From: JAGQPD01 sp020426865
Lineage (GTDB): Bacteria; Planctomycetota; Planctomycetia; Pirellulales; Pirellulaceae
DNA length: 64,000 nt
Reading direction: 5' to 3'
Assembly (NCBI GenBank): GCA_041399065.1
Contig: JAWKTN010000009.1
Coordinates: 186,001-250,000 of the forward strand
The position numbers and the translations under genes are program-made. The notes beneath the pieces are model-generated. The model was not told the DNA's origin. It searched no databases and saw only the letters and a program-made list of their open reading frames with translations. Below are positions 9,666 to 17,868 of the stretch, piece by piece. Each line of letters starts with the position of its first letter. The first letter of the stretch is position 1.

Positions 9666-11042
9666 TCAAGTCTCAGGCGTAGATGAGCAATCGACGATCG
9701 CACCCTCGATGATCGCCAGCGCTCGGTGCATTTCGTTGTCGCTGACGGTCAGAGGCGGGGTGAGCGTCAGGATCGATGCTTCGGTCACCTTGAAGCTCAG
9801 GCCTCGCTCCATACATGTGTAGAGAACGCGATCCGCGAATTGATCACCGTGGGGTCCAGAGCAATCAAGTTCCAGCGCCAACTGTAGTCCCAGACCACGT
9901 GCCTGGCGGGCGAACGAGTTCTTGCTGGAGAATTCGGACAGCGATTGCAGCGTGCGACGACCAAGTTCTGCGGTTCGCGACAGTAGTTGTTCTTCGGCGA
10001 TGACGTCGAGCGTGGCGAGCGCCGCGGCAGCTCCCAGCGGCGATTTTTCATGCGTGTAGTGTCCCAGTGCACGCTCGGCTACCACATTGAGATCGCCGCG
10101 GGCGATGAGCCCGGCTAGGGGGATGATACCGCCACCCAATCCTTTGCCGACCACGATCATGTCCGGCTCGATATCGAAATGCTCGATGCAGAACATTTTT
10201 CCGGTGCGTCCCAGGCACGAGGGGATTTCGTCGATGATCAGCAATGCCCCATGTTTGTCGCAGCTGGTCCGAATCTGCTGCCAGTAGCTGGCGGGTGGTG
10301 CCACAACGGTGGTCCATCGCATAGGTTCGGCAATAACGGCGGCAATATCGCCTTCTTTTTCGAGTACATAGTCGATGTAGTCTGCGCTGTCGCGGCCGAT
10401 GCCGCTGGGGGAGTACGGTGGCACGTGCAGGCAGCCAGGTAGAAGTGGCCCGAGGTCGCGGCGAAACAGAGCCTCACCGCCGATCGAGATGGAATCGAGT
10501 GACGCCCCGTGAAACGATTCCCACATCGAGATCGTTTTGAAGCGACCGGTCGCATAGCGTGCCAACTTCAGGGCCATCCCCATTGCCAGCGCGCCGCCGG
10601 GAGCAAGGAGGACGCGCGGCGGATCACCGTCCTTACGGACGGGGGCCAGTGACGAGAGGCGTTTTGCCAGCTCAACTGCCAGGTGATTGGTGAATCGGCG
10701 CGGACAGAAGGCGAGTGATTGCAATTGTTCGACAACAGCCGCACAAACGCGCGGGTGTGCGTGCCCGATCTGGTGAACGGAATTGCCGTGAAAGTCCAGG
10801 ATCGCGCGGTCTTGAAGATCGGTCATTTCGCTGCCCGCCGCCGACTGCAGGGCATTCAGGCAGGGCGTGGAGAGTGATTGGTGGAGAAAGTATCGAGCGT
10901 CTTCGTCGAGCAGTTGGCGAGTTTCGTCGGAAAGGTGTCGAGCTACGAATCGCTGCCTCGCTTCGGACTGGTTCACATCACCTTCACTACGCATGATAGT
11001 CTCGTGGGAGTGAGAATGACGTGGCTTTTTCGGCGCATTCAT
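9666..11042 (-). CDS. Class III aminotransferase-fold enzyme, PbfA-like (phosphonate ammonia-lyase family)
   Basis: A PLP-dependent fold-type I protein of up to 458 residues. Landmarks are LDFHGNSVHQIGHAHPRV early, GRFKTISMWESFHGASLDSI, LLIIDEIPSCLGRTGKM with the cofactor-contacting Asp, and the Schiff-base lysine in VVGKGLGGGIIPL. The HQSLSTPCLNAL and ISIGGEALFR blocks match, from memory, the PbfA group, (R)-1-hydroxy-2-aminoethylphosphonate ammonia-lyases, rather than ordinary transaminases. No phosphonate transport or hydrolase gene is nearby, so the substrate is inference. An in-frame ATG at 10994 (MRSEGDVNQ) may be the true start because family members begin near there; neither start has a strong ribosome site. 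The gene is convergent with recQ. Confidence 0.85.
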   Translation of the reverse strand: MNAPKKPRHSHSHETIMRSEGDVNQSEARQRFVARHLSDETRQLLDEDARYFLHQSLSTPCLNALQSAAGSEMTDLQDRAILDFHGNSVHQIGHAHPRVCAAVVEQLQSLAFCPRRFTNHLAVELAKRLSSLAPVRKDGDPPRVLLAPGGALAMGMALKLARYATGRFKTISMWESFHGASLDSISIGGEALFRRDLGPLLPGCLHVPPYSPSGIGRDSADYIDYVLEKEGDIAAVIAEPMRWTTVVAPPASYWQQIRTSCDKHGALLIIDEIPSCLGRTGKMFCIEHFDIEPDMIVVGKGLGGGIIPLAGLIARGDLNVVAERALGHYTHEKSPLGAAAALATLDVIAEEQLLSRTAELGRRTLQSLSEFSSKNSFARQARGLGLQLALELDCSGPHGDQFADRVLYTCMERGLSFKVTEASILTLTPPLTVSDNEMHRALAIIEGAIVDCSSTPET

Positions 11043-11248
11043 CGTGGTATGCTCGGTTTTACGTGGGACTATTTGGCGATGCGATTTGTTGGCGGCCGGT
11101 CGAGAAACTGCTTTTCAAACGGTTTGACGGGGACGGATCAATCTGAGACAGTCTACGTAACAGAGTAGTCTACGTACGAGAGTATCCCTGCGCCTACATG
11201 GCGCGCGGGACCGTTGTGAGGAATAACATCAAGAAGGTGCGCAAGGCA

Positions 11249-11527
11249 ATGCAGGTGAACGTGACCTATTCTGGTCGACTGCGAGACGTGACTGGATGCT
11301 CACGCGAGGTGGCCACTGTGGCCGCGGACAGCACGGTGGGCCAATTGTTGAGGAAACTGGTTGCCATCCACGGCGACGGCCTGCGAAGTGCCGTGCTGCA
11401 AGACGATGGTCGATTGTTGGGATGGATCTTGGTTAGTCTGAACGACCGCCAAGTTGTGGACTTAGAATCTGAGAGACTATGTGAAGGTGACGAAGTCACA
11501 ATCTTGTCGGCGATCAGTGGCGGCTAG
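11249..11527 (+). CDS. MoaD/ThiS-like sulfur carrier protein
   Basis: A 92-residue ubiquitin-fold protein ending in the diglycine SAISGG, the tail that is adenylated and thiocarboxylated in MoaD, ThiS and CysO. The body shows the family pattern: TVGQLLRKLVAIHG helix, WILVSLNDRQV strand-turn, and LCEGDEVTIL before the tail. The ATG at 11249 is chosen because AAGAAGG lies upstream and earlier residues look unlike the family. The next gene, an E1-like protein, begins four bases after this stop, so carrier and activator are co-expressed. Whether it serves molybdopterin, thiamine, cysteine or another pathway cannot be read from the sequence. Confidence 0.88.
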   Translation: MQVNVTYSGRLRDVTGCSREVATVAADSTVGQLLRKLVAIHGDGLRSAVLQDDGRLLGWILVSLNDRQVVDLESERLCEGDEVTILSAISGG

Positions 11528-11531
11528 TAGA

Positions 11532-12317
11532 ATGCGCAAGGGGATGAAGGCGAAAGTGGTGAAGGACGACAATTCCGCAAATCGATTGACGGAGGAGGAG
11601 CGGGCCACGTATGAGTGGCAGATGTGGGTCTCCGATTTCGGTGAGGAAGGGCAGCAGAAATTACGTGATGCCAGCGTGCTTGTATCGCGTGTCGGAGGTC
11701 TTGGCAGCGTAGTTGCTTATGAGTTAGCCGCAGCCGGCGTCGGTCAGCTGGTGTTGGCACATGCCGGGAACATCAAGCACAGCGATCTGAATCGCCAGCT
11801 GTTGATGACGTACGACGGATTAGGGACATCGCGAGTCGCTAGTGCTCGGCAACGGTTACTGGAACTAAATCCGCGGATCGATATCACTGCTGTTGAGGAA
11901 AATATCACGGATGATAACGCCCAACGCCTCGTGGAGAAGGTTGATCTGGTGGTCGATTGTGCGCCGTTGTTTGAAGAGCGCTACGCGATGAACGCGGCGG
12001 CGTTTGCCCAGGGCAAACCGATCGTAGAATGTGGGATGTACGAGCTGGAGGGGCACATTACGACGATGGCGGCGGGGTGTTCTCCGTGCTTGCGGTGCTT
12101 GTATCCTGACGTGTCAGCAACATGGCGTCGTCAATTTCCGGTATTTGGGGCCGTCTCGGGGACGTTAGGATGCATCGCGGCAATGGAGGCCATCAAAGTG
12201 ATCGCCGGGTTTGGCGAACCGCTTTGGGGGCGATTGTTAACTTACGATCTTCGGACGGTTGAATTCCGCCAAATCAAGATATCCCGCCGGGCAGATTGCC
12301 AATACTGCAGACCATAG
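11532..12317 (+). CDS. ThiF/MoeB/HesA-type E1-like protein
   Basis: A 261-residue Rossmann-fold protein of the family that activates MoaD/ThiS carriers with ATP. The nucleotide loop reads SRVGGLGS (residues 52-59), followed by SDLNRQLLMTYD with the conserved RQ. Zinc cysteines are present as PCLRC (186 and 189) and CQYC (256 and 259). Compared with the MoeB consensus as I remember it, the first loop glycine, the Asp pair before the LNRQ motif (here HAG) and the Asp of the TDN motif (here APL in DCAPLFEER) are replaced. The start is ATG 11532, four bases after the carrier gene; an ATG at 11547 is possible. Its last 44 bases overlap the convergent glycosyltransferase gene. Confidence 0.85.
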   Translation: MRKGMKAKVVKDDNSANRLTEEERATYEWQMWVSDFGEEGQQKLRDASVLVSRVGGLGSVVAYELAAAGVGQLVLAHAGNIKHSDLNRQLLMTYDGLGTSRVASARQRLLELNPRIDITAVEENITDDNAQRLVEKVDLVVDCAPLFEERYAMNAAAFAQGKPIVECGMYELEGHITTMAAGCSPCLRCLYPDVSATWRRQFPVFGAVSGTLGCIAAMEAIKVIAGFGEPLWGRLLTYDLRTVEFRQIKISRRADCQYCRP

Positions 12318-13608
12318 CTGTATTTCGTCCGGAAGGGACAGTTGAGGTCTTTCTGATCGCAACGGTCAAGACAGAAAGCAGTCCTAGCATTACGGGAACG
12401 GTGATTTGCAGGTGAATGATCGTCGCAATGTTGGGGGATACGCTGCACGCGAGATACAGCAGCCAGGTCGCGATGATCAAGTGTTTGCGATACGGCGCCA
12501 TTTGTGATGCATTGACGTTGCAGGCGATCATTCCCATCGGCAACAACAGCATGGTCAGATCGTAGTGCATCAAATGTGGGCTAGTCACTATCATGGCCAC
12601 GACGACGGCCGCAAATTGGAATGGGAAGAGTTGGCTGTCCGTTTTGAGTGCCCCCTTGAAGATCGTTGCCAGTGCCAGCAGTACAGCGAGTGTGCAAACC
12701 AGCGTCAGGGGTTTGACCAACGTTGGCGATGTGTCGGCCAGAAGCAGTTGCCAGCCGCTCCAGAGAGTATGCGCCTTCGCCAAGTCATAACCACCGATCG
12801 TCACGTAGTCGCTAGTGCCGAGTGCGATATGGGTAAAGCCACGGCAGAGTTCTGATCCGAGAGCAAAGCAGGCAAGCACGAGCACGGCGACCGTGGTAAT
12901 TGCGCCGGCGACGAATCGCCATTTGCCCTTCCATAACATGGTGCAGCCTAGCAGCAGGCCCAGGTGCGGTTTGAAGGCGATCAGGCCGAACAGGAGACCC
13001 GCCGTGAAATCGCGGCCACCCCGCAATAGCGCATAGGTACCAGTCAGTAATAGCAACAGCAATGTCCCCTTTTGGCAGCTGGCAAAATTCTCAATCAGAG
13101 GCGTAAAGAGAAGTGATAACGGTAAGGCCCAACTCAAAATGTTAGTTGCTCGGTGTTCGGTGCGGCGAAACCAAAGCAGCGAGATCACAAACATGGCAAG
13201 GGACGCGTAAGTGGCAAGGATTGCCGCTACCGGAAGTGGGAACAGAAGCAATGGCGTCGCCAACGCATAGTAGAATGGTGGGTAGATTGTGGGAAAGAAT
13301 CGATGGTGATTCCACGATTGACCCACGATCAGTGGGTCATGCTGCAACTGGCTAAAGGTTTTCCAGTCGTAGAACGTGCCCGGGTCTCCGTGCATCAAGG
13401 CGTACGCGCCGGCCCATTCGTGGATGAAGTCACCGCCGAACGGATGTGCGTCGGGGCCTTGCTCCATCCGAAAGTTGGGGGATCGCACGATGATCCCGGC
13501 GACCAGTAGTACGGGAAGCCCCACCAGATAAATCCATTTGGCTCCCAGTGCCGAACGATGGTCGGCAGCGAGCCGCTCGTCGTCCGATTGGGGCATCGCG
13601 CGTGACAT
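12274..13608 (-). CDS. GT87-type (DUF2029) membrane glycosyltransferase
   Basis: A polytopic membrane protein of about 444 residues with roughly ten hydrophobic segments. A large periplasmic loop follows the first segment, with GGDFIHEWAGAYALMHGDP and later FPTIYPPFYYALATP, and the signature LIAFKPHLGLLLG falls in the middle, both typical of the GT87/DUF2029 polyprenyl-phosphate-sugar-dependent mannosyltransferase-like family. It probably adds sugar to a lipid or surface glycan outside the membrane. The start is uncertain: GTG 13653, ATG 13608 and ATG 13596 are all in frame without a clear ribosome site. Its 3' end overlaps the E1-like gene by 44 bases in convergent orientation. Confidence 0.8.
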   Translation of the reverse strand: MSRAMPQSDDERLAADHRSALGAKWIYLVGLPVLLVAGIIVRSPNFRMEQGPDAHPFGGDFIHEWAGAYALMHGDPGTFYDWKTFSQLQHDPLIVGQSWNHHRFFPTIYPPFYYALATPLLLFPLPVAAILATYASLAMFVISLLWFRRTEHRATNILSWALPLSLLFTPLIENFASCQKGTLLLLLLTGTYALLRGGRDFTAGLLFGLIAFKPHLGLLLGCTMLWKGKWRFVAGAITTVAVLVLACFALGSELCRGFTHIALGTSDYVTIGGYDLAKAHTLWSGWQLLLADTSPTLVKPLTLVCTLAVLLALATIFKGALKTDSQLFPFQFAAVVVAMIVTSPHLMHYDLTMLLLPMGMIACNVNASQMAPYRKHLIIATWLLYLACSVSPNIATIIHLQITVPVMLGLLSVLTVAIRKTSTVPSGRNTAMVCSIGNLPGGIS

Positions 13609-13916
13609 GACTTCTCGGATTTGGTAGGTGAAACAATGCGACGATCGGGGCACGATGTCGGGGGGGAGGGCGTTGCGATCGCTGGAATGGAATCGACATC
13701 CAAGGTTAGCTCACGGCCATGCTTGGCGGCGGAAAACTTGACGTAGTCAAGTCCCCTACCTCCTTTTTAACAGGGAGTTTCCTGAAGAATCGTTGCAATT
13801 GGCAATGGCGGGCATTGGCCCGGCGGTTCCGTTGGGAGAGGATGGCGATCAACGACATTCCGGGCGAACCAGCGACCTATAGTTGCTAGAGGAATCTACT
13901 GATCGCCGTTGGCACC
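13609..13916. other. Gap between divergent GT87 and PilZ genes
   Basis: About 310 bases separating the divergent starts. It must carry the promoters for both directions, but I recognise no clear -35/-10 pair, operator or hairpin. Confidence 0.5.
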
Positions 13917-14291
13917 ATGAGGTTGGCACGCTCAACTATGTCCGTCATGCCGGAAAATACTGATTGGAAGGAAGAACAACCTGGGGACGCCGCGCCGGGG
14001 GGCGGGACGCCGATCGTGGAGGAATTGCGGGATTCGACGCGATTTCGCAAGGATCGGGGGTGCGACCATGCGCATATCTGGTTTCCCGCGGAACTGGAGC
14101 GGACGGTCGAGGTCCATGACGAATCGCTCAGCGGATTAGGCCTCTACATCGCCGATACTCGGGGATTTCACATCGGCCGCGAGGTCGGCATTGTCTACGC
14201 CGACGGGTTTTATCGGGGGGTCGTCCGGCACCTGACACCTGACAAATCTGGTCGGATGGTGGTCGGTTTCCAGTGCATTCGCATGATCTAA
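13917..14291 (+). CDS. PilZ domain protein
   Basis: A protein of up to 124 residues with a PilZ domain, the c-di-GMP-binding fold. The arginine-rich stretch RDSTRFRKDR (about residues 38-47) is in the place of the RxxxR motif, and DESLSGLGLY (about 68-77) matches the (D/N)xSxxG motif. The remaining strands end in MVVGFQCIRMI. In-frame ATGs at 13938 and 13947 are alternative starts. It is the first gene of the pilus-type cluster, 172 bases before the first assembly ATPase, so it may couple c-di-GMP to pilus activity. Binding is inferred from the motifs only. Confidence 0.78.
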   Translation: MRLARSTMSVMPENTDWKEEQPGDAAPGGGTPIVEELRDSTRFRKDRGCDHAHIWFPAELERTVEVHDESLSGLGLYIADTRGFHIGREVGIVYADGFYRGVVRHLTPDKSGRMVVGFQCIRMI

Positions 14292-14463
14292 CGACGTCGC
14301 GCATCGCAATGCGGACGAATCTCGGTTAGAATTGACAGTTTCCAGGGGTCTCATTTACCCTAGATTCAGGCCCCTTTTCGGAACAGGTTGCAATTCATTC
14401 CGAGCGTCTCGCTCGCGGTACATCCAATACGATTACGTCTTAACTTGCGCGAGGTCTATCAAC

Positions 14464-16191
14464 ATGGCTGACTTCACTGAAATCCTTATTCGCCGCAAGA
14501 TCGTCAGTCGCGAGCAATTGGCCGAAGCCCAGAAGATGGCCAAGGATACTCGCAGCTCCGTCGGGGATTGCCTGATTCGGCTGGGCTACGCCACTGGGGA
14601 AGAGGTGATTCGCGCCCAGGCAGAACAGCATGGCCACGAGTACATTGATCCGCTGGAATACAATATTCCCCCGTCGGTGATCGAACTGGTCCCCGAATCG
14701 GTGGCCCGCGAAAATGTGCTGCTCCCCTACGCCGAAGACGACGACGGCCGGCTCACGATTATCTGTTCGGACGCAAATGACTTCGAAACCTTCGATAAAC
14801 TGAGGTTCATTCTCAATCGGCGGATCGAGGTCGCCCTTGCCCCGCGAGAAAACATTCTCGAGGCCATAAACAAATACTACGGCCAACACGAAGGAGAATC
14901 GGTCGACTCAATGCTCCAGGAGTTCACCGATACGGCCATCGATTTTACAGAAACCGAAGGGGAATCGGTCTCTTCTGACGAGTCCGTTGATGACAACAGT
15001 GCCCCGGTCGTCCGGCTCGTGCATCTGATGATTAGCGAAGCGGTGCAGCTTCGGGCCTCGGATATCCATGTCGAACCGTTTGAAGATCGGGTGCGCATCC
15101 GTTACCGCATCGACGGGATGCTGGTTGAACGCGATAGCCCCCCTCGCCGACTGCTCGGGGCCATCGTTTCGCGTATCAAGATTCTGTCGAAATTGGATAT
15201 CGCTGAACGCCGCCGGACTCAGGACGGCCGGATCAAGGTTACGGTCGGCGAAAAGCAACTGGACCTGCGCGTCAGCGTGATCCCCACCAACCACGGTCAA
15301 TCGGTCGTGATGCGGCTATTGGACAAAGACAACATTCGGGTCGGCGTCCGCCAATTGGGTCTGTCAGAGAAAAATTATCAAGAATTCCAAGGATTGATGC
15401 GGCGGCCCAATGGTATCATTTTGGTGACAGGTCCGACCGGGTCGGGCAAGACGACGACGTTGTACGCGGCGCTTAATGAGCTCAACCGCCCGGACCGCAA
15501 GATCATCACGGCGGAGGACCCGGTGGAGTACTACCTATCGGGGATCAACCAGGTGGAGGTCCGGCACAACATTGGGCTGGACTTTGCTCGCATCATCAAG
15601 GCGATGTTGCGGCAGGCCCCCAACATCATCCTCGTCGGCGAAATGCGGGATCTCGAGACCGCTTCCATGGGAATCCAGGCGTCTTTGACTGGACACTTGG
15701 TTTTCAGTACACTACATACGAACGATGCGCCCAGCGCTGTTACACGTTTGACGGACATGGGGGTACCGGCTTATTTGGTTTCGAGCAGCGTGATCGCGAT
15801 CCTGGCGCAGCGTTTGGTGCGGGTGGTTTGTTCGAAATGCAAGGAACCATATAAGCCCTCAGCGGCGGAGCTGGACCTTGCCGGGATCACACCAGAGGCG
15901 GCCAAGAAGGCAACGTTTATGAAAGGTCGCGGGTGCGCTCATTGTGGAAAAGGTGGGTACCGCGGTCGGATCGGTATTTACGAATTGATGTTCATGACGG
16001 CGAAAATTCGGGAATTATCGTTCCAAGGAGCACCCTCGGCCCACCTACGCAAGGCGGCGATTCAGCAAGGGATGGCGACGTTGTACCGCGACGGAATGCA
16101 TAAGGTGATGCGGGGGATCACCACCTTGGAGGAAGTATTCCGAGTGGCCAAACGGACCGAAGACGACGGCATCATCGAAACGACTTCCTAG
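14464..16191 (+). CDS. pilB: Type IV pilus / type II secretion assembly ATPase (PilB/GspE), copy 1
   Basis: A 575-residue hexameric ATPase that drives pilin polymerisation at the inner membrane. The N-terminal MshEN/T2SSE_N domain spans about residues 1-150. Walker A GPTGSGKTTT is near 323-332, Walker B ILVGEMRDLE near 386-395, followed by the His box LVFSTLHTNDAPS. Two CxxC pairs (CSKC near 456, CAHC near 491) form the zinc site typical of PilB/GspE. ATG 14464 is chosen because GAGGT precedes it and the N-terminal domain starts here; the frame is open back to 14332. A second, related ATPase lies 1.7 kb downstream on the far side of pilT. MshEN domains bind c-di-GMP in some homologs, which would agree with the PilZ neighbour. 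Confidence 0.93.
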   Translation: MADFTEILIRRKIVSREQLAEAQKMAKDTRSSVGDCLIRLGYATGEEVIRAQAEQHGHEYIDPLEYNIPPSVIELVPESVARENVLLPYAEDDDGRLTIICSDANDFETFDKLRFILNRRIEVALAPRENILEAINKYYGQHEGESVDSMLQEFTDTAIDFTETEGESVSSDESVDDNSAPVVRLVHLMISEAVQLRASDIHVEPFEDRVRIRYRIDGMLVERDSPPRRLLGAIVSRIKILSKLDIAERRRTQDGRIKVTVGEKQLDLRVSVIPTNHGQSVVMRLLDKDNIRVGVRQLGLSEKNYQEFQGLMRRPNGIILVTGPTGSGKTTTLYAALNELNRPDRKIITAEDPVEYYLSGINQVEVRHNIGLDFARIIKAMLRQAPNIILVGEMRDLETASMGIQASLTGHLVFSTLHTNDAPSAVTRLTDMGVPAYLVSSSVIAILAQRLVRVVCSKCKEPYKPSAAELDLAGITPEAAKKATFMKGRGCAHCGKGGYRGRIGIYELMFMTAKIRELSFQGAPSAHLRKAAIQQGMATLYRDGMHKVMRGITTLEEVFRVAKRTEDDGIIETTS

Positions 16192-16586
16192 TCGGGTGCC
16201 GGTTGATCGCGCGGGAGATGGGATGCCTCTTGTGGGTGGTGCGATGGCACCCATTCGAGTGGTTTTTGGGTTGGGTGGGTGCGTTGCGAGTGGATTTACT
16301 TGTGTTGGCGGGAGGTGGTGCGAATAATTGGTTCGAACGGCCAAGGCTAAGGCGGTGGTTGTTCGAGGGAACAAGAAAAACGGAACAAAGAGAGGACGCT
16401 ATACGAGGACGCCGCCAGCCGCGTCAGTGGGGGGGCGGTTGAATTGCCGCGAGGGGCCCTGTTTTGCCCGAGGGGCGAACGGGGTTTGCCGAGGGCGAAA
16501 GGTTGAGGCACTTTCGTCGGTAGCCGGAGCGGATCACGACCGATGCGGCAGGCAAGTAGCGGGCGTCTAGTGAGCGAAGCCACATT
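16192..16586 (+). other. Gap between pilB copy 1 and pilT
   Basis: No gene is convincing in these 395 bases. A small stem, TGGGTG at 16233-16238 pairing with CACCCA at 16248-16253, lies about 40 bases after the ATPase stop and is followed by a short T run, so it could be a weak terminator. The remainder is G-rich without a recognised signal; the pilT promoter may be here. Confidence 0.4.
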
Positions 16587-17723
16587 ATGGGCACAATTCT
16601 TATCGATAAATTGTTGCAGGCCTGTTGCAAGCAAGGGGCCAGCGATATTCACCTGACGGTTGGACAGCCGCCAGTGTTTCGACTGCATGGCCGGATGCGG
16701 AAGCTGGAGACAAAGGTCTTGGAGTCGGAAGACACGGTGGCGTTGATGAAGAGCATCACGCCCGATCGGTGTCAGTTGGAGCTGCAAGAGGTCGGTGGCA
16801 CGGACTTTGGTTTTGCCTTCGGCGATTTGGCTCGGTTTCGTGTCTCGGTCTTCAAGCAGCGTGGCAATGTCGCCATGGTGTTGCGGCAGATTCCGAACAC
16901 GATGTTGACGTTCGAACAATTGGGGACACCGGCGGCGGTAGCGAAGTTGTGCATGCGTCCGCGTGGGTTGTTCCTGGTGACGGGACCGACCGGGTCGGGC
17001 AAGAGCACGACGTTGGCGAGCATGATCAACTACATCAACGAGAACGTGGATCATCACATTATCACGATTGAAGACCCGATCGAGTTTTATCACAACCACA
17101 AGAAGTCGACGGTGAATCAGCGTGAGGTGGGGACGGACGTCCCGAAGTTTTCGGAGGCCATTCGCCGGGCATTGCGTCAGGATCCAGACGTGATTCTGGT
17201 GGGTGAAATGCGTGACTTGGAAACGATTGAAACGGCCATTACGGCGGCCGAAACGGGGCACGTCGTGTTCGGTACGCTGCATACGACCGGTGCTCAGGGG
17301 ACCGTCAATCGTATCATCGACGTGTTTCCGACGAACCAACAGGATCAGATCCGAACTCAGTTGTCCACTTCGATCATTGGCATTCTGTCGCAGGCGTTGC
17401 TGCCGAAGATCGGCGGAGGGCGAGTGGCGGCGTATGAAATGTTGGTGGTCACACCGGGGATCGCGAACCTGATCCGCGAAAACAAGACATTCCGTATTAC
17501 GTCGGCGATTCAAACCGGAGCCAAGCAGGGGATGGTTCTGCTCGATGATTCGCTGTTTAACCTATGGCGCGAGGAAAAAGTAACCGTCGAAGATGCGCTT
17601 GCCAAAGCCCACAATCCTGAGGACTTGGCCAAGCGAATTGCCAATGCCCGGCGTGGCATTTTCGACGACGAAGACGATGTAGGCGAGGCGGCACGTAGTA
17701 GCGAAGGGGGGGGTGGTCATTGA
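16587..17723 (+). CDS. pilT: Pilus retraction ATPase PilT
   Basis: A 378-residue PilT-type ATPase that powers pilus disassembly and twitching. The N-terminus, LLQACCKQGASDIHLTVGQPPVFR by pattern, has the ASDIHL block characteristic of PilT. Walker A GPTGSGKSTT is near residues 133-142; ALRQDPDVILVGEMRD gives Walker B; the His box reads GHVVFGTLHTTGA. There is no zinc CxxC pair, as expected for PilT and unlike the flanking PilB-type ATPases. C-terminal residues after about 350 are acidic then glycine-rich (SSEGGGGH), outside the core. It lies between the two PilB-like genes on the same strand. Confidence 0.95.
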   Translation: MGTILIDKLLQACCKQGASDIHLTVGQPPVFRLHGRMRKLETKVLESEDTVALMKSITPDRCQLELQEVGGTDFGFAFGDLARFRVSVFKQRGNVAMVLRQIPNTMLTFEQLGTPAAVAKLCMRPRGLFLVTGPTGSGKSTTLASMINYINENVDHHIITIEDPIEFYHNHKKSTVNQREVGTDVPKFSEAIRRALRQDPDVILVGEMRDLETIETAITAAETGHVVFGTLHTTGAQGTVNRIIDVFPTNQQDQIRTQLSTSIIGILSQALLPKIGGGRVAAYEMLVVTPGIANLIRENKTFRITSAIQTGAKQGMVLLDDSLFNLWREEKVTVEDALAKAHNPEDLAKRIANARRGIFDDEDDVGEAARSSEGGGGH

Positions 17724-17868
17724 CCACTTCCGTCGGTCGCGGCTGCTTGTCACTTCGCTGAACATTGATGCAACAATGCATATACAACGCAGCAATGCGG
17801 CGCGATGACGCGTGTGCGGTTGCACGAAGCAATGTCCTTTTCATGATAACTTTTCACAGATTGACAAC

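Noticed and set aside
12565..13509. Several plus-strand frames opposite the GT87 gene
   Set aside because: They are antisense shadows; the minus frame has coherent membrane helices and the GT87 signature.
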